Below are positions 27,099-36,025 of a stretch of 64,000 nt of DNA, one piece after another. The DNA is from G965202915 sp965205955 (GTDB lineage: Bacteria; Pseudomonadota; Gammaproteobacteria; Eutrophobiales; Eutrophobiaceae). A program made the position numbers and the translations under genes. The stretch covers positions 744,001-808,000 of the forward strand of contig OZ242192.1 in NCBI GenBank assembly GCA_965205955.1. The letters run 5' to 3'. Each line of letters begins with the position of its first letter. Positions within the stretch are counted from its first letter, which is position 1. The notes under the pieces are model-generated. The model saw only the letters and a list, made by a program, of their open reading frames with translations. It was not told the origin of the DNA and made no database searches.

Positions 27099-27373
27099 TT
27101 ACTTATATCGCTATGTTTAGAAAGGTCTTTGCCGTAATTATTTAAGGTTATTGGACTGCTAGTTTTTTCCACAGAATGGCCAAACCTGTCTATAATTACA
27201 TCATAAACTTTATCTACCTTTTCAGATAAGCTGGACAACTTTTCAGATAAGCTGGACAACTTGTTCTCTATTGTTGTCTTCCATATAGCCGTTTTCCATA
27301 GAAAAATACCCGCAATAATTATCCAAGTTATTGGGGACTCTATTAATGGCCTTATAAAATTGTAGTAATTCAT
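27089..27373 (-). CDS. Small membrane-anchored coiled-coil protein
   Basis: 94 aa, not a family I recognise. One hydrophobic helix near the N-terminus (about residues 13-31, SPITWIIIAGIFLWKTAIW) is followed by a heptad-like coiled coil in which KLSSLSE occurs twice in a row and then SEKVDKVYDVIIDRF, and a polar tail. An AAAGG ribosome site precedes the ATG. It lies 36 nt after the lipoprotein gene on the same strand, so the two are probably cotranscribed. The repeated heptad comes from a perfect 21-bp duplication. Confidence 0.6.
   Translation of the reverse strand: MNYYNFIRPLIESPITWIIIAGIFLWKTAIWKTTIENKLSSLSEKLSSLSEKVDKVYDVIIDRFGHSVEKTSSPITLNNYGKDLSKHSDISNAA
27218..27259 (-). repeat. Perfect 21-bp tandem duplication
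   Basis: Two identical adjacent 21-bp units (plus strand ctttTCAGATAAGCTGGACAA without change) within the 94-aa gene add exactly one heptad to its coiled coil. Identity of the copies suggests a recent slip or ongoing length variation. Confidence 0.9.
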
Positions 27374-27409
27374 AACCTTTTTTCTATTTTTTGAGTTTCT
27401 CCAACCTGC

Positions 27410-27820
27410 CTAATTCTCAGACGTGATACCATATTTTTGAGTTATGCTTTCGTAGATAAACTTGGCACTATAAGCAAAGCCTTCTGCTGGCTTTTCTTCA
27501 AAACAGACAATTGTGTTTGATGAACTCGGTTTTGAAAAGATGTATGTTTGCCTCCTCCCGTATTCTGTATAGCTATTTTCTTTGATTACCACAAAATATT
27601 TATAGCCATGTTGAAGAGCCAATTCCGCACTTCTCAGAAAAGCAAAATCGGTAGCTCGCTCTCTTCCTGTATAACCATTACCAGCAAATGATACCTTGAA
27701 GACATTTTTATCAAGCCGGGTTTCAGAATAACCTCCTGCAAATCCGACACTTTGATATGAAGTTGCGCACCCCTGAAACAGCATTCCTAGAAAGCAAGCA
27801 GTAATTACGAGTTGCTTCAT
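27410..27820 (-). CDS. CC0125/CC1285-family lipoprotein
   Basis: 136 aa. The signal peptide ends in a lipobox (MLFQGC, Cys about residue 18), so the mature protein is a lipid-anchored envelope protein. The body has GGYSETRLDKNVFKVSFAGN, GYTGRERATDFAFLRSAELAL and YKYFVVI, a pattern typical of the CC0125/CC1285 lipoprotein family, whose function is unknown. A strong ribosome site (GAGAGGAG, about 7 nt before ATG) is present. It starts a two-gene unit with the 94-aa membrane protein inside the accessory island. Confidence 0.8.
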   Translation of the reverse strand: MKQLVITACFLGMLFQGCATSYQSVGFAGGYSETRLDKNVFKVSFAGNGYTGRERATDFAFLRSAELALQHGYKYFVVIKENSYTEYGRRQTYIFSKPSSSNTIVCFEEKPAEGFAYSAKFIYESITQKYGITSEN

Positions 27821-27867
27821 TTTGTTCTCCTCTCAATCAGTATAGTGCGTACCAACACGCTATCACC

Positions 27868-28698
27868 CTAGTTATATATTGTCAATATGGCCTGTCTTTT
27901 ATGTTCGGTTTTCTTGTAAATTTCTGTTATGCGGGACCTGATCTCGTTTGTTACGGGTCGTCCTTCAAGAAAATCATCTATTGCATCATAGCTTAACCCT
28001 AAAGTCTCCTCATCAGCTTTTCCGGGGGACAGACTTTCCAGATCGGCAGTGGGTATTTTCTCAATCAATTCTTTTGGAACACCGAGGGCACTGGCTATCA
28101 ATCTGACTTGCCGCTTGTTCAGACCAAACAGTGGCGCCAGATCACAGGCGCCGTCCCCGTATTTTGTATAAAAACCGGTTACGTTTTCAGCGGAATGGTC
28201 GGTTCCGATAACCAGACCGCCTAAAAGTCCGGCGATTTCATATTGTGCGACCATTCTCATTCTCGCCTTGACATTGCCTTTGATGAAGTCGATATCGGAC
28301 GTTGATCCGCCAAGCAGTCCTTGCTTGTCGGCCGCATTCAGGACTTCGGCATGAATGCTGTCGGTTCCCGATTTGATGTTGACAGGAATACTGAAGCTCG
28401 GTTGGATAAATTCGATTGCAGTTTGTACATCCTGTTCATCTGCTTGAATGCCGTAGGGCAGGTGAACGGCGACAAAGGCATAGTCGCCCCCTTCGTTGCC
28501 ATTGAGTTCATTCACCGCCATTTGGGCAAGCTTCCCGCATGTACACGAATCTACGCCGCCGCTTATCCCAAGCGCCAGGTATTTCAGATTCGATTGCTTG
28601 AGTGTTTTCTGGATGAAAGCGGCCCGGCGATGAATTTCATATTCGGGGTCAATCTCCGATAGCACTCGCATTTCGGCGATGATGCGCTTCTCATCCAT
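27868..28698 (-). CDS. nadE: NH3-dependent NAD+ synthetase NadE
   Basis: 276 aa, the short ammonia-dependent form without an amidase domain. It makes NAD from nicotinate adenine dinucleotide. Visible motifs: PP-loop LGISGGVDSCTCGK, GNVKARMRMVAQYE, LVIGTDHSAENVTGFYTKYGDG, and GLNKRQVRLIA followed by the KIPTADLE segment. Length matches the E. coli enzyme (275 aa). It is the first core gene after the accessory island. Confidence 0.95.
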   Translation of the reverse strand: MDEKRIIAEMRVLSEIDPEYEIHRRAAFIQKTLKQSNLKYLALGISGGVDSCTCGKLAQMAVNELNGNEGGDYAFVAVHLPYGIQADEQDVQTAIEFIQPSFSIPVNIKSGTDSIHAEVLNAADKQGLLGGSTSDIDFIKGNVKARMRMVAQYEIAGLLGGLVIGTDHSAENVTGFYTKYGDGACDLAPLFGLNKRQVRLIASALGVPKELIEKIPTADLESLSPGKADEETLGLSYDAIDDFLEGRPVTNEIRSRITEIYKKTEHKRQAILTIYN

Positions 28699-28747
28699 AG
28701 CCTGCTCTTAGATGAATATCTTGATAAATGGATGAGCGCGCCTGAAA

Positions 28748-29518
28748 TTATCGGATTTGTATATTTTCAATTTCATAAATGCCGGGATGGTTGCGGTAGT
28801 TCGATTTCAGCACCCTGATCGCATCCTGGGATAAATTATCGATCTCCAATATCTTGTAGGCCTTGGCCATTACTACCAATGCGTCCGGCACTGCCGGTGT
28901 CTTGGGATAATTTTCAACGACATATCGGGCGCGGTTCACTGCGGCAATAAACGCTCCCCGGCGCATATAATAATTCGCCACGTGCACTTCATATTTGGCC
29001 AGCGTGTTTCTGAGATAAATCATGCGCTGTTGTGAATCTTCAATATAGATGCTGTCCGGAAATAAGTCTGCCAGTTGTGCAAAATCCTGAAAGGCCTGTA
29101 ATGCCGGACTTGGATCGCGCTGCGACTCATCGATTGGAAGAAATCGTTTGGTCAGGCCTTTATCCCGATTGAAATTTGTCAATCCCTTGAGATAATAGGC
29201 GTAATCGATATGCGGATTTTGAGGGTATAGCTTTATAAAGCGATTGATCGTAGTAATGGCCTGGTCCGCATCTTCCTGTTTATAATAGGAATACGCCAAA
29301 TCCAGCAGGGACTGCTGGGCGTATTCCCCAAAAGGGTAGCGAGTCTCCAGTTTATTATATGTTTCTACGGCTGCCGCATAGTTGCCCGAGTCGAGCAGTG
29401 ACCGGGCCTCCTCATACAGGAGTTTGGCGCTCAAAGTCTCGGTCGCGTCTTCCTCCTCTCCAGAGAGGGCGCAGGCCGACAGGAATGCCAGAAAATATAG
29501 AGTGATTAAAATACGCAT
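28748..29518 (-). CDS. bamD: Outer-membrane assembly lipoprotein BamD
   Basis: 256 aa from the ATG at 29518 (a TTG three codons earlier is less likely). Signal peptide MRILITLYFLAFLSAC with lipobox Cys16, then five TPR-like repeats beginning KLLYEEARSLLDSGNYAAAVE, with ETRYPFGEYAQQS, INRFIKLYPQNPHIDYAYYL, and the BamD-specific DPSPALQAFQDFAQLADLFPDS. It is the essential partner of BamA in folding outer-membrane proteins. It is divergent from rluD, the typical proteobacterial arrangement. Confidence 0.95.
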   Translation of the reverse strand: MRILITLYFLAFLSACALSGEEEDATETLSAKLLYEEARSLLDSGNYAAAVETYNKLETRYPFGEYAQQSLLDLAYSYYKQEDADQAITTINRFIKLYPQNPHIDYAYYLKGLTNFNRDKGLTKRFLPIDESQRDPSPALQAFQDFAQLADLFPDSIYIEDSQQRMIYLRNTLAKYEVHVANYYMRRGAFIAAVNRARYVVENYPKTPAVPDALVVMAKAYKILEIDNLSQDAIRVLKSNYRNHPGIYEIENIQIR

Positions 29519-29577
29519 ATTGCGCAATTATCTAATTATCTATTACTTTATGCAAAACAGGAATCGGTATTGGAGAA

Positions 29578-30543
29578 ATGGTCGAAAAAATTCAACTTAG
29601 CGGTATCATCAAAGAAGGATTGAATGGAGACCGTCTGGACCGGGCATTGAGCGTTTTATTTCCTGGTTATTCGCGGACAAAACTGCAGGCCTTTATAAAG
29701 TCGGGCGAAGTCACGGTGAATGGCGGTACTATCGGAAAACAGCGCTACCGGGTGACAACCGGAGAAGTGATTCAAATCAATTCCGAGGAAATTGCGCAAC
29801 AGGAAGATGCTGCGGAAGATATTCCATTGGATATAATCCATGAAGATGAACAGATTATTATTCTGAATAAGCCCCCGGGGCTGGTAGTTCATCCGGGGGC
29901 CGGCAATCGCAATCATACCCTTGTCAATGCGCTTTTGAATTTTGATGCAGACCTTGCGCTTCTTCCCCGGGCTGGCATCGTCCATCGTCTTGATAAGGAT
30001 ACCAGCGGCATAATGATGGTTGCCCGAACTCTGAAATCGCATGCGTATTTGATTAATGAAATGAAACGTGGAAAAGTGAAACGAGTTTATCAGGCGGTAG
30101 TATGCGGGGAGTTGGCGAGCGATGGCAAGATTGAGCGTCCAATATCGAGACACCCGGTATCCAGAACGAAAATGGCGGTAACGCAGAATGGCAAACCGGC
30201 ATTGACGTATTATAAAATATTGACCAGGTACAAGGGCTACACGTATATACAGTTGATTTTGGGAACCGGACGCACGCATCAGATCCGTGTTCATATGGCA
30301 TCACTAAAACACCCGTTGGTAGGAGACCCTGCATATGGAAACAGAGTGCGGATCGCAAAAAAGCCTTGTACGAAACTGCAAGCTGAGATCCTCGGCTTCA
30401 AACGCCAGGCACTGCATGCGAAGGCGCTGGGATTAATCCATCCTGCTACCGGAAAAACGGCATGGTGGCAGACCGATCTTCCGGCAGATATGCAATCATT
30501 GCTCCATACTTGTGAAAATGAGGCGGCCATTATCGATGAGTGA
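29578..30543 (+). CDS. rluD: 23S rRNA pseudouridine synthase RluD
   Basis: 321 aa. It forms pseudouridines 1911, 1915 and 1917 in helix 69 of 23S rRNA. An N-terminal S4 RNA-binding domain (GDRLDRALSVLFPGYSRTKL) is followed by the RluA-type catalytic domain with NKPPGLVVHPGAG and the active-site HRLDKDTSGIM. TGRTHQIRVHM and HPLVGDPAYG follow. A GGAG ribosome site is close to the ATG. It overlaps pgeF by 8 nt. Confidence 0.96.
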   Translation: MVEKIQLSGIIKEGLNGDRLDRALSVLFPGYSRTKLQAFIKSGEVTVNGGTIGKQRYRVTTGEVIQINSEEIAQQEDAAEDIPLDIIHEDEQIIILNKPPGLVVHPGAGNRNHTLVNALLNFDADLALLPRAGIVHRLDKDTSGIMMVARTLKSHAYLINEMKRGKVKRVYQAVVCGELASDGKIERPISRHPVSRTKMAVTQNGKPALTYYKILTRYKGYTYIQLILGTGRTHQIRVHMASLKHPLVGDPAYGNRVRIAKKPCTKLQAEILGFKRQALHAKALGLIHPATGKTAWWQTDLPADMQSLLHTCENEAAIIDE

Positions 30544-31273
30544 CAATTTTGAATGGATACCGGCGCAGTGGCCTGCGCCTGATACTATTCATGCCGGTTC
30601 AACAATCCGAAATGGGGTGGGCCGCAAAAATAACCATGCTGATTTGAATTTCTCCGAATATATTGATGATGAAGGCATTTGTGTCAATAGAAATCGTCAA
30701 CTGCTGATGGAGTCATTGCAATTACCATCAGAGCCGGTATGGTTGAATCAAACGCATAGTAATCGAATTGCGGATCTGGACAATGGCCGTCCGAATCTGG
30801 ATGCAGATGGCGCCAGTTGCACAATGAAAAATACCGTTTGTTGTGTAGTAACTGCTGATTGTTTGCCGTTATTACTATATGATTCTTGTGATAACAGGAT
30901 TGCCGCCATTCATATTGGGTGGAAAGGTTTTTGTGCCGGGATTATTGAAAATGCCATTGAATTATTTTCACAAACCGTCGGCATAATAGCCTGGATAGGG
31001 CCGGGGATCTCCGCCGAGCGGTACGAGGTGGGTCCTGATGTATATAGCGCCTGCACCGATTATTTTCCGGAAGCGGCGGCGGCCCTGCGTCCGAGTCGCA
31101 AAGAGCATTGGCTGGCTGATTTGAAAGAGATGGTGAAAATGAAGTTAAATAAATTCGATGTTGCCCAAATTTCCGATAGCGGTTTGTGTACGTATTCCGA
31201 CCGAAAGCGCTTTTATTCATACCGGCGTGATGGCGCAACCGGACGCATGGCAACGATCATCTGGATGGAATAG
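30536..31273 (+). CDS. pgeF: Purine nucleoside phosphorylase/laccase-domain protein (YfiH/PgeF)
   Basis: 245 aa from the ATG at 30536, which overlaps rluD (ATGAGTGA). Family DUF152/YfiH, described both as polyphenol oxidase and as a zinc-dependent purine nucleoside enzyme, and linked in E. coli to fidelity of peptidoglycan precursors. The metal ligands sit in WLNQTHSNRI, VTADCLPLLL and AAIHIGWKGFCAGI; the end has DSGLCTY and FYSYRRDG. The rluD-pgeF pair is conserved. Confidence 0.92.
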   Translation: MSDNFEWIPAQWPAPDTIHAGSTIRNGVGRKNNHADLNFSEYIDDEGICVNRNRQLLMESLQLPSEPVWLNQTHSNRIADLDNGRPNLDADGASCTMKNTVCCVVTADCLPLLLYDSCDNRIAAIHIGWKGFCAGIIENAIELFSQTVGIIAWIGPGISAERYEVGPDVYSACTDYFPEAAAALRPSRKEHWLADLKEMVKMKLNKFDVAQISDSGLCTYSDRKRFYSYRRDGATGRMATIIWME

Positions 31274-31323
31274 TCCAAAGGACTGGTTTAAATTGCGGAT
31301 GGGTGATAAAAGGAAATTAAAAA

Positions 31324-32742
31324 ATGAAAGCTGAAGGCACATTCTCTTTTCATGCCAGTGTCGATCATATGGTTGACCGGGCTATGAAGGTAATTGATAT
31401 GGATGCCGGTATAGCCAATGCGATTAAGGCTTGCGACGCGACCATTCAGATCAATTTTCCGGTAGAAATTAAAGATAAAATAGAAGTATTTTCCGGTTGG
31501 CGCTCCTTGCACAGCAGTCATCGCTGTCCCGCAAAAGGGGGGATCCGTTTTGCCTCCATTGTCAGCCAGGATGAAGTGGAGGCGCTGGCTGCATTGATGA
31601 CCTATAAATGCGCCATTGTTGATGTCCCGTTTGGCGGTTCAAAAGGCGGCTTATTAATAGACCCATCCAAATATAATCGCGAGGAACTGCAAAAAATTAC
31701 CCGGCGATTTGCAAGGGAATTAATCCGTAAAGGCTTTTTGAGTCCGAGTCTGAATGTGCCGGCGCCAGATATGGGTACCGGAGAAAGAGAAATGGCATGG
31801 ATTGCCGATACCTATCGCCACCTTCATCCCGAGGATATTAATTATTCCGCCTGTGTGACCGGCAAGCCTGTCGCCCATGGAGGGATCCGGGGGCGCAAGG
31901 AAGCCACTGGCCGCGGGGTTGTTTATGTTATGCGGGAATTTTTTCGTCATGCGGATGATGTCAAAAAAGCGGGCATGCAGGGAAGTCTGGGCAATAAACG
32001 GATCATAATTCAGGGTCTGGGAAACGTAGGCTATTATGCGGCAAAATTACTTGAAGAAGAGGATGATGCAAAGATTATTGCAGTCATTGAACGTGATGGC
32101 GCATTGTTAAATGATTCTGGATTGTCCATCGAAGGTGTCAAACAATATAATAACGAACACAAAACCATCAAAGGCTATCCTGACGCACAATATAGCAGCA
32201 ATGGGCCGGCAGTACTCGAACAGGACTGCGATATCTTGCTTCCGGCCGCATTGGAAGGTCAAATTAACAGAGCTAACGCTCGCAATATCAAGACCAAATT
32301 GATTGTTGAGGCCGCCAATGGGCCGGTTACCTTCGATGCGGATGAGATATTGAGAGAGCGCGGCGTTACTATTCTGCCCGATGCCTATGTTAATGCCGGT
32401 GGTGTGACTGTCTCTTATTTTGAATGGGTAAGAAATTTATCTCATATCCGATTCGGCCGCATGGAGCGCAGATATGATGAACTGCGCGGTGAGAAGATCA
32501 TTGCGGCTATTGAGGATATGGGCGGGAAAAAGGTGCCGGATGCGGTACACAGGAACCTGGTACGAGGCGCGGATGAACTCGATTTGGTGCGCTCAGGTTT
32601 AGACGATACCATGCGACTGGCCTATCAGGAGATCAAAAGCGCTCTTGATGAGAATAATAAAATTACCGACTTCAGAACCGCCGCTTATGTCGTTGCAATC
32701 AACAAGATAGCCCGCTCTTATCTCGATATCGGTGTTTATTGA
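31324..32742 (+). CDS. gdhA: Glu/Leu/Phe/Val-type glutamate dehydrogenase
   Basis: 472 aa. It interconverts glutamate and 2-oxoglutarate plus ammonia. The substrate site is seen in HRCPAKGGIRF, CAIVDVPFGGSKGG with the catalytic Lys, and VPAPDMGTGEREMAW; the Rossmann site is IIQGLGNVGYYAAKLL; ILLPAALEGQI and EAANGPVT follow. The coenzyme preference cannot be read from the sequence. A good ribosome site (AAAGGA) is 9 nt before the ATG. It is probably monocistronic, standing apart from pgeF and clpB. Confidence 0.93.
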   Translation: MKAEGTFSFHASVDHMVDRAMKVIDMDAGIANAIKACDATIQINFPVEIKDKIEVFSGWRSLHSSHRCPAKGGIRFASIVSQDEVEALAALMTYKCAIVDVPFGGSKGGLLIDPSKYNREELQKITRRFARELIRKGFLSPSLNVPAPDMGTGEREMAWIADTYRHLHPEDINYSACVTGKPVAHGGIRGRKEATGRGVVYVMREFFRHADDVKKAGMQGSLGNKRIIIQGLGNVGYYAAKLLEEEDDAKIIAVIERDGALLNDSGLSIEGVKQYNNEHKTIKGYPDAQYSSNGPAVLEQDCDILLPAALEGQINRANARNIKTKLIVEAANGPVTFDADEILRERGVTILPDAYVNAGGVTVSYFEWVRNLSHIRFGRMERRYDELRGEKIIAAIEDMGGKKVPDAVHRNLVRGADELDLVRSGLDDTMRLAYQEIKSALDENNKITDFRTAAYVVAINKIARSYLDIGVY

Positions 32743-32866
32743 AGCGGGGTTTTAGCCGTCCACATCATGCTTGAACGGATTGTTTCGCAATAAGAAGCGG
32801 GTGAGCCGCCTTACATGCGCCGGTTTTATAAATTGATGACTGCAATGCGCTACAAGATTTTGTGCA

Positions 32867-33184
32867 TTATAAGGAGAAATACACCACTCCGCTATTGGCG
32901 CGAGTACCACTGGATTCTCTGATTATTCTTTTCCCCAGTGGTGTGTCTGAAATGTTTGTGAGATCAAAGGCATAGCGTAAATCGGAGTGATTCACAAACT
33001 CATCTTGAATATACACAAACTTACCCTGAATATAACTGTTTGCACGATACACTGTTCTTTCCCCATTGTTATCACTAACAATATATTCAATATCATTTAT
33101 TTTACTATCGGCGATTCTCCAGGCACACCACGCTCTGCCATTTGTGCGAGTGGTGCTTACTATAATTACATTGTTTTTTCCCAT
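32867..33184 (-). CDS. Small hypothetical protein
   Basis: 105 aa, family not recognised, no signal peptide or membrane helix. Polar with several strands likely. Residues about 51-65 contain an internal repeat, YIQGKFV then YIQDEFV, reflecting an imperfect 21-bp duplication at about 32994-33035. It lies alone on the minus strand between gdhA and clpB, with only a weak purine-rich ribosome site. The residue mix looks like a real protein, but lack of a known family keeps confidence low. Confidence 0.4.
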   Translation of the reverse strand: MGKNNVIIVSTTRTNGRAWCAWRIADSKINDIEYIVSDNNGERTVYRANSYIQGKFVYIQDEFVNHSDLRYAFDLTNISDTPLGKRIIRESSGTRANSGVVYFSL

Positions 33185-33316
33185 GGTCTTTTTTCTATCA
33201 GATGGGAGGGTATATCCTTTCCCATAAAAAACAGTAACTTGATCAGACAGATACCATAATCTCCGCTATGCCTGGATTGAAATTCAGACGCTCTCCTGAT
33301 GATGGATTACCCCATG

Positions 33317-33345
33317 CTTGATTGTTCCTTATTGCGCCCCCACCT
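33317..33345 (+). promoter_or_regulatory. Heat-shock (sigma-32 type) promoter for clpB
   Basis: CTTGAT (33317-33322), 15 nt, then CCCCACCT (33338-33345) closely match the sigma-32 consensus CTTGAA / CCCCATNT (5 of 6 and 7 of 8). The inferred start would give a leader of about 30 nt before the clpB ATG at 33382. Confidence 0.55.
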
Positions 33346-33381
33346 TGTTGATCAGGATAACCGAACTATGCGAGCAATTCA

Positions 33382-35964
33382 ATGCAACCAGACAGATTAA
33401 CCACCAAGCTGCAGCTTGCGCTTGCCGATGCGCAAAATCTTGCCGCCCGTCGCAGTCATCAATTTATGGAACCGGCGCATGTGATGCTGGCTTTACTGGA
33501 TCAGGATGCCGCGGGCAGCGTTGTTGCATTACTTAAAAAGACAGGGTGTGACCCGGCCCAAGTGCATTCCAGGGTATTGCAGCGAATCGATTCCCTGCCC
33601 GTGGTTGAAGGAGGCAATGGGGATATTCATATCAGCAGGGAACTGCAACAGTTGTTTACCCTGATGGATAAACTGGCTCGGCAACGCGGGGATGAATTTA
33701 TATCCAGTGAGTTATTTCTAATGGCGGCAATTCAGGACGGGGGTCCGCTAGGCGATATTTTAAAAGAATTCAATGTTAGTGAAAGTGCGGTAAAAGATGC
33801 AATCAATGAATTGCGCGGGGGGGAAGCGGTCCATGATCCCAATGCCGAAAATAACCGGCAGGCGCTGCAGAGATTTACTATTGATCTGACCGCAGCAGCG
33901 GAAAGTGGCAAGCTCGATCCTGTTATAGGCAGGGATGACGAAATAAGACATACGATACAGGTTCTACAACGGCGCACCAAAAATAATCCTGTTTTGATCG
34001 GAGAGCCGGGCGTGGGTAAAACGGCGATCGTCGAAGGGCTGGCACAGCGAATAGTGAATAATGAAGTGCCGGATGCGTTGAAAAATAAAAGTCTCTTGTC
34101 TCTGGATTTGGGCTCATTGATTGCCGGCGCAAAATTCCGGGGGGAATTCGAAGAGCGGCTCAAGGCCGTATTGAATGAGCTTGCTAAACAGCAGGGGCAA
34201 ATCATTTTGTTTATCGATGAAGTCCATACCATGGTTGGCGCCGGCAAGGCTGAAGGCGCGATGGATGCGGGCAATATGCTGAAGCCGGCATTGGCGCGCG
34301 GGGAGCTGCATTGCATAGGTGCGACTACCCTGAATGAATATCGGGAGAACGTTGAAAAAGATGCGGCCTTAGAGCGGCGTTTTCAAAAGGTACTGATCGA
34401 TGAACCGGATGTCGATGACACCATTGCCATACTTCGCGGATTGAAAGAGCGCTATGAGATCCATCACAACATCCAGATCACCGATCCGGCAATTGTTGCC
34501 GCTGCGACACTATCGCACCGCTATATCACCGAAAGACGGCTTCCGGACAAGGCTATTGATTTGATGGATGAGGCGGGCAGTCTGATTAGCATGGAGATGA
34601 ATTCCAAGCCGCAATCGATGGATAAGCTGGAACGCAGGCTTATACAGATGAAAATTGAGCGTGAGGCATTGAAAAAGGAAAAAGATCAAGCCTCGATCAA
34701 GCGCCGGCAAAAACTGGAAGAGGAAATCAAGACAGTGGGTCTGGAGTACTCGAACCTTGAAGAGATCTGGCTGTCTGAAAAGGCTGCGCTCCAGGGCGCC
34801 CATCATATCAAGGAAAAACTTGAGCAGGCGCGCATCGACTTTGATGCCGCAAAACGTTCCGGGGATTTAACCCGCATGTCGGAGCTTCAGTACGGCATTA
34901 TCCCATCGCTTGAGAAGCAATTGAGCATCGCGGGACAAGCTGAAATACAGGACATGAGATTATTGCGCAACAAGGTCACCGAGAATGAAATTGCCGAAGT
35001 GGTGGCAAAATCGACCGGTATTCCGGTGGCAAGGATGCTACAGGGTGAAAGAGATAAATTATTGCAGATGGAAAGCATTTTACATAAGCGAGTGGTGGGC
35101 CAGAACCAGGCGGTTAGCTCTATAAGTAATGCCATACGGCGTTCCCGCGCAGGTTTGGCAGACGCGGATAGGCCGAATGGCAGCTTTTTATTCCTTGGTC
35201 CGACCGGCGTGGGTAAAACTGAATTATGCAAGAGTCTGGCGGAATTTCTTTTTGACAGCGAAGCAGCGATGATCCGCATTGATATGTCCGAGTTTATGGA
35301 AAAACACTCTGTTGCGCGCCTCATTGGAGCTCCGCCCGGTTATGTTGGTTATGAGCAGGGCGGTTATTTGACTGAGGCGGTGAGAAGAAGGCCGTACAGT
35401 CTGATTTTGATGGATGAGATTGAAAAGGCGGATAATGCTGTTTTTGATATTCTGTTGCAGGTGCTTGATGACGGCCGTTTGACCGATGGACATGGGCGCA
35501 CCGTTGATTTCAGAAATACCGTTATTGTGATGACCTCGAACCTTGGATCGGATATGGTCCAGGAAATGTCATCCGATCGAGAGTACGAAACCATGAAGAA
35601 TACTGTTTTACGGGAAGTTTCCAATCATTTTCGTCCTGAATTTATTAATCGTATTGATGAAGTTGTCGTTTTTCGTACACTGCAGCAAGAGCAAATCAAT
35701 GCCATTACCTTGATCCAGCTTGAACGTCTGCGCGATCGCTTGCATGCTCAGGACTTATCAATAAATATTTCTGACAAGGCTGTAGCATTTCTCGGCAGAA
35801 CCGGCTTCGACCCGGTTTATGGAGCGAGGCCGCTGAAAAGGGTTATTCAATGTGAACTGGAAACACCCCTGGCAGAGCAAATCCTGGCGGGCAGGTATCC
35901 GCCCGGAACGGCTATCAATATAGATATGCAGGGAAATGATTTGACATTCGCAAGCGCTGCGTAA
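33382..35964 (+). CDS. clpB: ClpB disaggregase
   Basis: 860 aa, full length. A hexameric AAA+ unfoldase that, with DnaK, rescues aggregated proteins after heat stress. The Clp N-domain (about 1-145, MQPDRLTTKLQLAL), NBD1 with GEPGVGKTAI and FIDEVHTM, the long coiled-coil middle domain that marks ClpB over ClpA (about 400-525), NBD2 with GPTGVGKTEL and ILMDEIEKA, and the C-terminal oligomerisation domain (GFDPVYGARPLKRVIQ) are all visible. A sigma-32-type promoter lies just upstream. Confidence 0.97.
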   Translation: MQPDRLTTKLQLALADAQNLAARRSHQFMEPAHVMLALLDQDAAGSVVALLKKTGCDPAQVHSRVLQRIDSLPVVEGGNGDIHISRELQQLFTLMDKLARQRGDEFISSELFLMAAIQDGGPLGDILKEFNVSESAVKDAINELRGGEAVHDPNAENNRQALQRFTIDLTAAAESGKLDPVIGRDDEIRHTIQVLQRRTKNNPVLIGEPGVGKTAIVEGLAQRIVNNEVPDALKNKSLLSLDLGSLIAGAKFRGEFEERLKAVLNELAKQQGQIILFIDEVHTMVGAGKAEGAMDAGNMLKPALARGELHCIGATTLNEYRENVEKDAALERRFQKVLIDEPDVDDTIAILRGLKERYEIHHNIQITDPAIVAAATLSHRYITERRLPDKAIDLMDEAGSLISMEMNSKPQSMDKLERRLIQMKIEREALKKEKDQASIKRRQKLEEEIKTVGLEYSNLEEIWLSEKAALQGAHHIKEKLEQARIDFDAAKRSGDLTRMSELQYGIIPSLEKQLSIAGQAEIQDMRLLRNKVTENEIAEVVAKSTGIPVARMLQGERDKLLQMESILHKRVVGQNQAVSSISNAIRRSRAGLADADRPNGSFLFLGPTGVGKTELCKSLAEFLFDSEAAMIRIDMSEFMEKHSVARLIGAPPGYVGYEQGGYLTEAVRRRPYSLILMDEIEKADNAVFDILLQVLDDGRLTDGHGRTVDFRNTVIVMTSNLGSDMVQEMSSDREYETMKNTVLREVSNHFRPEFINRIDEVVVFRTLQQEQINAITLIQLERLRDRLHAQDLSINISDKAVAFLGRTGFDPVYGARPLKRVIQCELETPLAEQILAGRYPPGTAINIDMQGNDLTFASAA

Positions 35965-35976
35965 TTGATTATATTG

Positions 35977-36025
35977 ACCGGATAGCCATCCGAATCGGAC
36001 GGGATCCTGCCGGTTTTAATTTTAA
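35977..36025 (+). terminator. Possible terminator after clpB
   Basis: ACCGG (35977-35981) can pair with CCGGT (36010-36014), which runs into TTTTAATTTTAAT. The stem is short and the loop long, though inner segments can pair as well. Weak support. Confidence 0.28.

Noticed and set aside
32987..33259. 90-codon plus-strand frame opposite the small hypothetical gene before clpB
   Set aside because: Its composition (many Ile, Asn, Thr and Cys) looks like antisense of the minus-strand gene, and it would overlap the region leading to the clpB promoter without a ribosome site.
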